From Planktophila grossartii (GTDB lineage: Bacteria; Actinomycetota; Actinomycetes; Nanopelagicales; Nanopelagicaceae), in assembly GCA_965234365.1 (NCBI GenBank), contig OZ248345.1, positions 1,116,001 to 1,180,000 on the forward strand: a stretch of 64,000 nucleotides of DNA, in the 5' to 3' direction. The notes under the pieces were generated by a model that did not search any database, had not been told where the DNA came from, and saw only the letters and a program-made list of their open reading frames with translations. A program made the position numbers and the translations under genes. Positions 41,797-48,678 of this stretch are shown in pieces (positions within the stretch are counted from its first letter, which is position 1; each line of letters begins with the position of its first letter).

Positions 41797-42173
41797 TACT
41801 TAGTCACCTTCTTCTTACCGGCAATTGCCTTGCGTGGACCCTTACGAGTACGAGCGTTTGTATGTGTGCGCTGACCACGTACAGGAAGTCCCTTACGGTG
41901 ACGAATACCTTGGTAGCTCTGGATTTCGACTTTACGACGGATATCGCCTGCGATTTCGCGGCGGAGATCACCCTCGATTTTGTAGTTAGCTTCGATGTAT
42001 TCACGAAGCTGAGCAAGCTCTGATTCTTGCAAATCTTTAACGCGGGTATCTGGAGAAATCCCAGTTGCCTTGAGCGTTTCGTGGGAACGGGTTAGACCCA
42101 TTCCGAAAATATAGGTGAGTGCAATCTCTACACGCTTTTCACGTGGAAGATCGACACCGACTAGACGTGCCAT
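41796..42173 (-). CDS. rpsM: 30S ribosomal protein S13
   Basis: A head protein contacting the P-site tRNA and bridge B1, 125 aa. MARLVGVDLPREKRVEIALTYIFGMG, RGIRHRKGLPVRGQRTHTNARTRKGPRKA and the basic tail are canonical. Near the ATG the ribosome site is weak; the best GGAGG lies about 20-30 nt upstream inside a hairpin, so translation may depend on leader folding. Confidence 0.98.
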   Translation of the reverse strand: MARLVGVDLPREKRVEIALTYIFGMGLTRSHETLKATGISPDTRVKDLQESELAQLREYIEANYKIEGDLRREIAGDIRRKVEIQSYQGIRHRKGLPVRGQRTHTNARTRKGPRKAIAGKKKVTK

Positions 42174-42193
42174 TTATTCAACCATTCTGTATC

Positions 42194-42275
42194 CGGAGGT
42201 CCTCCGCAATGCTCCTGACAATTCTTTGTCAGCCCTGGCCTACCGGTCCGGGGGTCTTAACTATTTCTAGTTAAG
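42194..42275 (-). promoter_or_regulatory. Three-hairpin structured leader between rpmJ and rpsM
   Basis: The 131-bp spacer holds three perfect stems in a row: CTTAACTA-GAAA-TAGTTAAG with a GNRA tetraloop on the minus strand (42256-42275), TGACAA-AGAA-TTGTCA (42216-42231), and CGGAGG-A-CCTCCG (42194-42206), the last burying a GGAGG. It could be an autoregulatory ribosomal-protein leader for the alpha operon. No promoter is confidently seen. Confidence 0.55.
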
Positions 42276-42304
42276 TCGCATCACGCGTACTTATTGTCTG
42301 GGTA

Positions 42305-42418
42305 TTAGCCCTGACGCTGCTTGTGACGAAGATTTTCGCAGATCACCATTACGCGACCTTTGCGACGAATGACTTTGCACTTGTCGCAAATCTTCTTCAC
42401 GCTTGGATTAACCTTCAC
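42305..42418 (-). CDS. rpmJ: 50S ribosomal protein L36 (zinc-binding form)
   Basis: A 37-aa protein, too short for most gene lists: (M)KVNPSVKKICDKCKVIRR then KGRVMVICENLRHKQRQG. Cys11, Cys14, Cys27 and His32 form the zinc ribbon (C+ form). The start codon is GTG at 42416-42418; no ATG is available. It lies 30 bp after infA and before the structured rpsM leader, in the order infA-rpmJ-rpsM usual for the family. Confidence 0.96.
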   Translation of the reverse strand: MKVNPSVKKICDKCKVIRRKGRVMVICENLRHKQRQG

Positions 42419-42448
42419 GCGAATTTCCTTTTGTTAGTGGCGAATTAC

Positions 42449-42670
42449 TTACTTGTAACGGTAAATAATTCGACCCTTTGTAAGGTCGTATGGACTGAGT
42501 TCTACGATCACACGGTCAGCAGGGAGAATGCGAATGTAGTTCTTTCGCATCTTTCCACTGATATGTGCCAAGACCTTATGTCCATTTGTTAGCTCAACAC
42601 GAAACATTGCGTTAGGTAACGCCTCAGCAACGGTGCCTTCGATTTCGATCGCACCATCTTTACTAGCCAA
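42449..42670 (-). CDS. infA: Translation initiation factor IF-1
   Basis: A 73-aa OB-fold factor that binds the 30S A site. GAIEIEGTVAEALPNAMFRVELTNGHKVLAHISGKMRKNYIRILPADRVIVELSPYDLTKGRI is nearly invariant. The start is TTG at 42668-42670 ((M)ASKDGAIE): no ATG or GTG fits, and the next Met is residue 22 within the fold. GAAGAAGG lies about 10 nt upstream. The 143-bp spacer before it separates it from an unrelated transporter cassette and must supply its promoter. Confidence 0.97.
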   Translation of the reverse strand: MASKDGAIEIEGTVAEALPNAMFRVELTNGHKVLAHISGKMRKNYIRILPADRVIVELSPYDLTKGRIIYRYK

Positions 42671-42708
42671 GGATGAATACCTTCTTCTCTTTTTCGAATT
42701 GAACGAAC

Positions 42709-42785
42709 AGGGTCGAACCCTTTGAAACCTTGTGGATTTCTTGGAGCGCGAAGGGAGATTCTATGGCCGACCCCCCTTATAAGGG
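42709..42785 (-). promoter_or_regulatory. infA upstream region: palindrome and leader hairpin
   Basis: A 12-bp perfect palindrome CCCTTATAAGGG lies at 42774-42785 and a hairpin AGGGT-TCG-ACCCT at 42709-42721. TAGAAT (minus strand, about 20 bp after the palindrome start) is a possible -10 for infA-rpmJ. The palindrome would then overlap the -35 area, where a dimeric repressor could bind. No terminator for the MFS gene was found. Confidence 0.4.
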
Positions 42786-42813
42786 AAATTGGCTAAAAAG
42801 GATGGATTGACCT

Positions 42814-43965
42814 CTACTGGCGAGGCAGAAATGTGGTCGAAACCAGGATCGCCAAGCCTATAAAGACGGCGCTCGTTCCAGCCGAGGCGGCGAGCAAGCC
42901 AGCTGCAGCCGGGATAAGGAATTGGCCAAGGCGGTTGCCGGTCAGGCGGGTTGAGACGGCGAGGGCTCTCTCATCTGGGGCGGTTAATTGAGAAATCAAG
43001 GTCATCGTCAGAGGTTGGCCCACTCCAAGTGAGAAACCTGCAATAAATACAACGGCGCCGAGCACCCACGGGTTGGGTGCAAATGCCATCGCAATGCACA
43101 TTGCAATTGAAACTGCATTACTGGTTGTGAGCAATTGGCGCGGAGTAAATCGCGCACTGAGGCGACCTAAGAAGTAGCGAGATGCCATCGATGTTGCTGC
43201 CCGAATCGAAATAATAATTCCAATAGAGAGCGCAGAGAATTGATTTTCGTTGCCATAGAGAGGGAGAAAGACAACCAAGATATCTCCGGTGGAGGAGATA
43301 GCGAGTGACATAAAGATTGCAGCGAACATTCCGGGTTTCTTGAGTAGCACTCCTGCTGCACGCAGTGCACCAGAATCTTCTTTACGGCCGCGCACAGTGG
43401 GTGGCTCATTTCGCCAGGAAATTACTGGAACCATTGCGATTGCAGCTAAGGCGAGTGCGAGTGCAAATGCTGCGCTTGTGGATTTAGGCATTACTCCAGT
43501 GGAGCCAGCAACGAGCGTTGCAAGAATTGGCCCAACCATCTGTCCAAGTGATGCGCTAAATGTGTACCGTCCAAAATGTTCTTCATATTGATCTGTTGGG
43601 CTTTTGAGCGCAACCATGGTCTGTCCACCCACCATGCACGCAAGATGTGCAAGGCCTGAGAGCGCAGCTGCAATTACTAAGAGAAAGAGAGAGTGTGCAG
43701 TCAACAGAAGCGCAGCCGATACCCCGATGAAGAAGGTTCCGATGATGACGAATCGACCTTCACCAATCTGCCCCACCATCTTTCCAAAGGTGAGAGCAAG
43801 GAGAACTGGAAAGAGCGCATAGACCGCAGCGATATATCCAATCGTTGATGCCGAAGCATCTAACTCAAGTGCGCGATAAGTGATCATCGGTCTGATGACA
43901 TAGATCGCGCCTTGGGTTATTGCAGAGCTATAAAGTAATTTTGTAGCCCATCGAGATTGAGACAT
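42814..43965 (-). CDS. Major facilitator superfamily transporter
   Basis: A 383-aa protein with about twelve hydrophobic segments in two six-helix halves around a central charged loop (RNEPPTVRGRKEDSG). Loop 2-3 reads FGKMVGQIGEGRFVIIG, a loose form of the MFS G-x3-D/R-x2-GR motif. The substrate is not predictable; such proteins often export drugs or metabolites. It is 5 bp downstream of tctA, so it seems to travel with the carboxylate transporter genes and may handle the same or a related compound. Confidence 0.82.
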   Translation of the reverse strand: MSQSRWATKLLYSSAITQGAIYVIRPMITYRALELDASASTIGYIAAVYALFPVLLALTFGKMVGQIGEGRFVIIGTFFIGVSAALLLTAHSLFLLVIAAALSGLAHLACMVGGQTMVALKSPTDQYEEHFGRYTFSASLGQMVGPILATLVAGSTGVMPKSTSAAFALALALAAIAMVPVISWRNEPPTVRGRKEDSGALRAAGVLLKKPGMFAAIFMSLAISSTGDILVVFLPLYGNENQFSALSIGIIISIRAATSMASRYFLGRLSARFTPRQLLTTSNAVSIAMCIAMAFAPNPWVLGAVVFIAGFSLGVGQPLTMTLISQLTAPDERALAVSTRLTGNRLGQFLIPAAAGLLAASAGTSAVFIGLAILVSTTFLPRQ

Positions 43966-43970
43966 CGCGA

Positions 43971-45473
43971 TTACGCGTGAGCGTCCTTACGAACCTTCTT
44001 CATTACGCGAGTAATAATTGGTGTGAAGAGAGCAAGCAATAGCACTGCGTAGAGGACCTTTGAGAGCGGTGATGCCCACAGAGTTCCGTAATCCCCCGCA
44101 CTGATTTGGAGTGCGCGTCTGAATTGAAGTTCAAGGTTTGGTCCAAGAATTAAACCGAGAATAAGCGGAGTGATTGGCATTCCGAATCTGCGGAATAAGA
44201 ATCCAACAATTCCGATTGCAATCGCTACTTCGACATCGAAGGTCGATGTATTGAGAGCGTAAGCGCCCAACATTGCAAAGGTCACAATGCCCGCAAAGAG
44301 ATACGGGCGTGGGACTTTCAGCAATTGAACCCACACACGTACCAGTGGAAGGTTCAGCACCAAGAGGAGTGTGTTTCCAATAAAGAGTGATGCGATCAAA
44401 GTCCAGATCAGCGCACCATTAGTGAGGAATAGCGTTGGTCCGGGTTGAATTTGATAAGTCTGGAAAGCAACAAGAATTACTGCTGCAGTTGCAGATGTTG
44501 GTAGACCTAACGCTAAGAGTGGAACGAGAGCGCCAGCAGCATTTGCATTGTTGGCAGCCTCTGGCCCCGCAACACCTTCAATAGCTCCGTGACCAAACTC
44601 TTCAGGATTCTTCGATAACTTTTTCTCAACTGAGTAGCTTAAAAATGTAGGTACTTCAGAGCCACCAGCAGGAATAACTCCAAGTGGGAAACCTAAAGCT
44701 GTTCCACGAAGCCAGGGCTTCCATGATCGCTTCCAATCATCACGAGTCATGAGAGCTTTGCCCTTCATGGGAATAATGTTCCAACCCAGTTCTTTAAATC
44801 GGCTTGCGATATAGAGCGCTTCACCAAGAGCGAAGATTGAAACGATGACAGGAACTGTTTCGATTCCTTCAACAGCAGCTTGGTTGCCAAAGGTAAGGCG
44901 AGAGAGACCTGATTGAAGATCTGCGCCGACAAGTCCGAGAACGAGACCAACTGCTAGTGAGATAAATCCACGAATCTGTGAGGCTCCAAGAAGTGAAGAT
45001 ACTGTTGTGAATGCAACGAGCATGAGCGCTACATAGTCTGCAGCACCTACTTTGATAGCTAAATCTGCAATTGTCGGAGCGGTAAATGCCAAGATCAATG
45101 TGGCGATAGTTCCAGCAACGAATGAGCCAATTGCAGCTGTTGCAAGAGCTGCTCCAGCACGACCATTGCGCGCCATCTTGTTACCTTCGAGAGCGGTAAT
45201 AACTGACCCTGATTCTCCAGGGGTATTGAGCAAGATTGATGTTGTTGATCCACCATACATAGCGCCGTAATAGATAGCGGCAAACATAATCAGCGCAGAT
45301 GCGGGGCTCACTGTGTAGGTGATGGGTAGAAGGAGCGCAATTGCAAGAGCAGGTCCGATTCCTGGAAGAACTCCCACAAGAGTTCCAAGGAATGTGCCGA
45401 GAAGTCCGAAGCCTAAGTTGCTCAGAGTGAGTGCGCTGGCGAAACCATCGATGAGAGAGTTAAAGCTATTCAT
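43971..45473 (-). CDS. tctA: Tripartite tricarboxylate transporter, large membrane subunit TctA
   Basis: A 500-aa permease with about eleven or twelve membrane segments. Family motifs GTFLGTLVGVLPGIGPALAIALLLP and YYGAMYGGSTTSILLNTPGE near the N-terminus, and IPAGGSEVPTFLSYSVEKKL and EGVAGPEAANNANAAGALVPLLALGLP in the middle, are unmistakable. With TctB and TctC it imports citrate-like or other carboxylates using an ion gradient. The start shares a base with the tctB stop (TAATG). Confidence 0.95.
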   Translation of the reverse strand: MNSFNSLIDGFASALTLSNLGFGLLGTFLGTLVGVLPGIGPALAIALLLPITYTVSPASALIMFAAIYYGAMYGGSTTSILLNTPGESGSVITALEGNKMARNGRAGAALATAAIGSFVAGTIATLILAFTAPTIADLAIKVGAADYVALMLVAFTTVSSLLGASQIRGFISLAVGLVLGLVGADLQSGLSRLTFGNQAAVEGIETVPVIVSIFALGEALYIASRFKELGWNIIPMKGKALMTRDDWKRSWKPWLRGTALGFPLGVIPAGGSEVPTFLSYSVEKKLSKNPEEFGHGAIEGVAGPEAANNANAAGALVPLLALGLPTSATAAVILVAFQTYQIQPGPTLFLTNGALIWTLIASLFIGNTLLLVLNLPLVRVWVQLLKVPRPYLFAGIVTFAMLGAYALNTSTFDVEVAIAIGIVGFLFRRFGMPITPLILGLILGPNLELQFRRALQISAGDYGTLWASPLSKVLYAVLLLALFTPIITRVMKKVRKDAHA

Positions 45474-45955
45474 TAGATACCCTTCAAAATTCCGGCCGGT
45501 AGCTGCACGTGGAGAAAATGAGTAAATGAGAAGTAGATGACGGTAATAAAGAGCGTGCCAAATACAGCGGCACGAAGATGCTTCTTATTATCAAAAGCAA
45601 CGGTAATTCCAAAGAATGTGATTGAGGCGGCGATGATAAATCCCGCGCGCTCGATAAGAAGTAAGAATGCAAAGAGTGAAGCAAGTACTAATGCAAAAGT
45701 CTTGTAATCAGATTTCTCGACCGGGTCCCCTGCTTCAAGGCCTTCAGGTATAGCGGTATCGCCACGCAGAATATTGATAAAGAGCAGAGCGCTCAGCGCC
45801 ATCAAGAGGATGGCAATTGCGAAGGGAAAGACTTTAGGGCTGACAGTCAGATTAAATGCTGGAAGTTCCGTGCGTGCTGTATCCCAGAAGACGATGAGAC
45901 CAAGGAGAAAGAGTGAGCCCACAAATGTGAGCTCACTCTTTCCGCCTTGAGGCAA
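45473..45955 (-). CDS. tctB: Tripartite tricarboxylate transporter, small membrane subunit TctB
   Basis: A 160-aa protein with four hydrophobic segments; TFVGSLFLLGLIVFWDTARTELPAFNLTVSPKVFP matches the TctB opening. The only start that includes the first membrane segment is TTG at 45953-45955, with no good ribosome site, and this codon lies in the arm of one hairpin while codons about 5-16 form another. Translation of TctB is thus probably restrained relative to TctC. Moderately sure of the start, sure of the family. Confidence 0.85.
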   Translation of the reverse strand: MPQGGKSELTFVGSLFLLGLIVFWDTARTELPAFNLTVSPKVFPFAIAILLMALSALLFINILRGDTAIPEGLEAGDPVEKSDYKTFALVLASLFAFLLLIERAGFIIAASITFFGITVAFDNKKHLRAAVFGTLFITVIYFSFTHFLHVQLPAGILKGI

Positions 45956-45976
45956 TTTAACGTTGATTTTAAATTG
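45908..45976 (-). promoter_or_regulatory. Double hairpin at the tctC-tctB junction
   Basis: Hairpin A: CAATTTAA-N8-TTAAATTG (45953-45976) covers the tctB TTG start. Hairpin B: AAAGAGTGAGC and GCTCACTCTTT (45908-45918 and 45931-45941), a perfect 11-bp pair, continued after one mismatch by CACA/TGTG with a two-base loop, 34 nt in all, then a T/C-rich run on the minus strand. Likely partial terminator or translational brake. Confidence 0.65.
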
Positions 45977-45979
45977 ACC

Positions 45980-47098
45980 TTACTTGATCAACTTGAAATC
46001 GGTGAGAACATTGATGATTGCTGTGTTCTCTGTCTTAATCCACTTAGAGAATGCATCTCCAGCGCGGTACTCATCGATCCATGACTTAGCGACCAATGTG
46101 TCCTTCCAAGACTGTGTTGAGTGAAGTGCATCAATAACCTTGAGGGTATTGAGCAAATCAGCCGGTGCAAGATCAGATGGTGCAAGGATTCCGCGCCAGT
46201 TACCGAATGTGAGATCCACACCCTGCTGAACGAGAGTCTTGCCCTTGATGACCTTAAGAGGCTTTGGTGAAGTCACTGCAAGTACGCGCATCTTTCCAGC
46301 TGCAACGTATGAAGAGAATTCAGAAGTTCCTGAGATACCAACAGCAACACGTCCACCAATAACGTCAGGTGTAAGTGTTCCGCCACCTGAGTATGGGATG
46401 TAGTTGAGGTCTGTGGCCTTAACGCCGACAGTTGCAGCAAGTGTTGCCACAGTTACGTGGTCAACTCCACCGTAGTTACCGCCACCGATTGCGACAGCCT
46501 TTGGATTTGCTTTGATATCTGCAAGTAAGTCATTGATTGTCTTGTACTTCGATGAAGTTGGAACAACGAATGCCTCTGCTTCACGCATGATTCCAGCTAC
46601 AGCATGTGCAGTAGTAATTGTGAGCTTTGAGCCGTTAGTTGCAAGTCCACCAGGCATTGCGAAACCTGTGATGAGAAGAAGATCTTTGCGATCCTTCTGG
46701 TCGTAGAAATATCCAAGGCCAAGAGGTGCATTTGTCTTATATGTAACGGTGTAATCCTTAAGAAGGCCTTCCTTCTTCATTGCATCACCGATAGCGATAG
46801 CTGTCGTTCCGTATCCGCCACCGATTGCAGATGATGAAACCCATTCAAGCGTTCCGTAAGGCTTCATCTCTGGGTACCACCAACGAAGTGATCCAGCGAA
46901 AGTACCTGTTGCAACCTTGGTACATGTGAGATCAGTTCCGTTTACACCGCGACCTGCAGCTTTTGTGCCTTCGCGAAGACATTCATCTCCAACATTTGCC
47001 TTTGCGGCAGGCTTTGCACCAGCGTTTGCTGATGGCGCTGCCAAAAGTGAAGCAGCAATTGCTACAACACCGAGCGCAATAACTTTCTTCTTCAACAT
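45980..47098 (-). CDS. tctC: Tripartite tricarboxylate transporter substrate-binding protein TctC
   Basis: An extracellular binding protein of the Bug/TctC family, 372 aa from the ATG at 47096-47098 after AAAGGAG. A signal peptide (1-26, ending PSANAG) is followed by an unusual small segment (about 36-75) with Cys40 and Cys59 and the end GSLRWWYP, then the TctC domain: ASSAIGGGYGT-like N-lobe, IPYSGGGTLTPDVIGGRVAVGI and GKMRVLAVTSPKPLKV. The Cys segment is not part of ordinary TctC and may be a separate wall- or envelope-associated module. The ligand is not predictable. Confidence 0.9.
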   Translation of the reverse strand: MLKKKVIALGVVAIAASLLAAPSANAGAKPAAKANVGDECLREGTKAAGRGVNGTDLTCTKVATGTFAGSLRWWYPEMKPYGTLEWVSSSAIGGGYGTTAIAIGDAMKKEGLLKDYTVTYKTNAPLGLGYFYDQKDRKDLLLITGFAMPGGLATNGSKLTITTAHAVAGIMREAEAFVVPTSSKYKTINDLLADIKANPKAVAIGGGNYGGVDHVTVATLAATVGVKATDLNYIPYSGGGTLTPDVIGGRVAVGISGTSEFSSYVAAGKMRVLAVTSPKPLKVIKGKTLVQQGVDLTFGNWRGILAPSDLAPADLLNTLKVIDALHSTQSWKDTLVAKSWIDEYRAGDAFSKWIKTENTAIINVLTDFKLIK

Positions 47099-47114
47099 GA
47101 GCTCTCCTTTAGAT

Positions 47115-47131
47115 GCCCTGGAATTCAGGGC
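47115..47131 (-). promoter_or_regulatory. Hairpin in the tctC 5' leader
   Basis: GCCCTG-AATTC-CAGGGC is a perfect 6-bp stem ending 4 nt before the AAAGGAG ribosome site of tctC. It could be the weak terminator of map or part of a control on the transporter cassette. The rest of the 47099-47221 spacer shows no promoter I trust. Confidence 0.4.
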
Positions 47132-47221
47132 CATTGCGGAAGAGGTTATGCGCATTGCGGGCGCGATTGAATAGATTTTTGGTAACGAATTGGTATCGGA
47201 AGATGGCTACGGTATTCGCGC

Positions 47222-48034
47222 CTACGAAAGTGTGTCGGAGGTCTCAATTCCGAAGCGAGCAAGTTCAGCCTTGCCCCCATCGATCGCTGTGAGGACAAAT
47301 GGCTTGCCGTCAGGGCAGATGACATAGGTATGTTCAAAGTGAGCGCCACGAGATTTATCGTTGGAGATAACAGTCCAGTCATCTCCGAGAACTTTAGTCT
47401 TATGCGTTCCACGAGTAATCATCGGTTCGATGGCAAGTGCCATACCTGGAACGATTTCGGGACCATTGCCTGCTTTACCAAAGTTCAGAACATGTGGCTC
47501 TTGATGCATCTCGGTGCCGATTCCGTGGCCACCGTACTCTTGAAGAATTCCGTACTTACCTTGCGAATTAATGTACTGCTCGATTGCATAGCCAATATCG
47601 GAAAGCTTGCCGCCGTTCTTACCAGCTGCAATACCGACCCACATTGATTCTTCGCAGACATCCATCAACTTCTGATCTTCAGGATCTACCTTTCCGATAC
47701 CGATTGAGAAAGCTGCATCTCCATGCCACCCATCGACAATTGCACCGCAATCGATTGAGACAACGTCACCTTCGTTGATGATCTTAGGACCAGGAATTCC
47801 GTGGACGATTTCATCGTTGATTGATACACAAATTGTTGCTGGGAAGCCGTGATAGTTAAAGAAATTTGATGTCGCTCCGCTGCGCTTAATATGGGCTGCA
47901 GAGATTGCATCAAGTGCGCTCGTTGTCATTCCCGGTTTGATTGCTTCGCGGATGAGCTGATGAATTTCTGCGACAACTAAACCAGCGCGACGCATGACCT
48001 TGATTTGATCAAGGTCTTTAATCTGGATTGCCAT
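47222..48034 (-). CDS. map: Methionine aminopeptidase, type I
   Basis: It removes the initiator Met from new proteins. 270 aa. Metal ligands appear in VVSIDCGAIVDGWHGDAAFS (first Asp and second Asp), GGHGIGTEMHQEPHV (His), and the late Glu pair region (LAIEPM, HFEHTYVI). It follows adk by 8 bp in the standard secY-adk-map order; the usual next gene, infA, is displaced by about 4.5 kb. Confidence 0.97.
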   Translation of the reverse strand: MAIQIKDLDQIKVMRRAGLVVAEIHQLIREAIKPGMTTSALDAISAAHIKRSGATSNFFNYHGFPATICVSINDEIVHGIPGPKIINEGDVVSIDCGAIVDGWHGDAAFSIGIGKVDPEDQKLMDVCEESMWVGIAAGKNGGKLSDIGYAIEQYINSQGKYGILQEYGGHGIGTEMHQEPHVLNFGKAGNGPEIVPGMALAIEPMITRGTHKTKVLGDDWTVISNDKSRGAHFEHTYVICPDGKPFVLTAIDGGKAELARFGIETSDTLS

Positions 48035-48042
48035 AGTGAAAT

Positions 48043-48678
48043 TTAGCCGTGAACGCGGCTGAGCGCTGTAATTGCGCGATCTGTAATCTCAGAGACTTCA
48101 CCATCTGCGGAGATTGTGATGAGTAAACCTTCGGTGCGGTAGAAGTGCACGATAGGAGCGGTCTGTTCTTCATAGACAGCTAGGCGCTTTGCGATGACTT
48201 CTTCCTTGTCATCTTCGCGCTGGTAGAGCTCGCCGCCACATGATGGACACGCAGTAGCTTCAGGTGAAGCAGGTGCTCCACAAGCTTTGCAGGTAAGACG
48301 TGAAGAGAGGCGCTTGATAATGATTTCGTTCTCGATTGCGAGTTCAAGAACTGCATCGAGTGGGGTGCGCTTTTCAGCAAGGAAAGCGCGCAAAACTTCA
48401 GCTTGAACTGTATTACGTGGAAATCCATCGAGGAGAAAACCATTAGCAGTGTCGTCATGAGTGAGGCGATCTTTAACCATCTCATTGGTAACTTCGTCAG
48501 GAACGAGTTGACCTGCATCCATATATCCCTTTGCCTGCAGACCAAGTGGTGTGCTCGCCTTGAGGTTAGCGCGGAAAATATCGCCAGTAGAGATATGTGG
48601 AATTGAATAGTGCGCGGCTAGAAACTGAGCTTGTGTTCCCTTACCAGCACCTGGTGGACCTACCAGGACTAAACGCAT
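48043..48678 (-). CDS. adk: Adenylate kinase with four-cysteine LID
   Basis: It balances ATP, ADP and AMP. P-loop GPPGAGKGTQ, AMP-binding ISTGDIFRANL, LDGFPRNTVQAEVL. The LID domain has CKACGAP and CPSCGGELYQRED: four Cys (two CxxC) likely bind zinc, as in Bacillus-type kinases; several actinobacterial relatives lack this. 211 aa. Shares one base with the secY stop. Confidence 0.97.
   Translation of the reverse strand: MRLVLVGPPGAGKGTQAQFLAAHYSIPHISTGDIFRANLKASTPLGLQAKGYMDAGQLVPDEVTNEMVKDRLTHDDTANGFLLDGFPRNTVQAEVLRAFLAEKRTPLDAVLELAIENEIIIKRLSSRLTCKACGAPASPEATACPSCGGELYQREDDKEEVIAKRLAVYEEQTAPIVHFYRTEGLLITISADGEVSEITDRAITALSRVHG

Noticed and set aside
42174..42304. tRNA or small ORF in the rpmJ-rpsM spacer
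   Set aside because: The stems do not form a cloverleaf and no open frame with a ribosome site is present.
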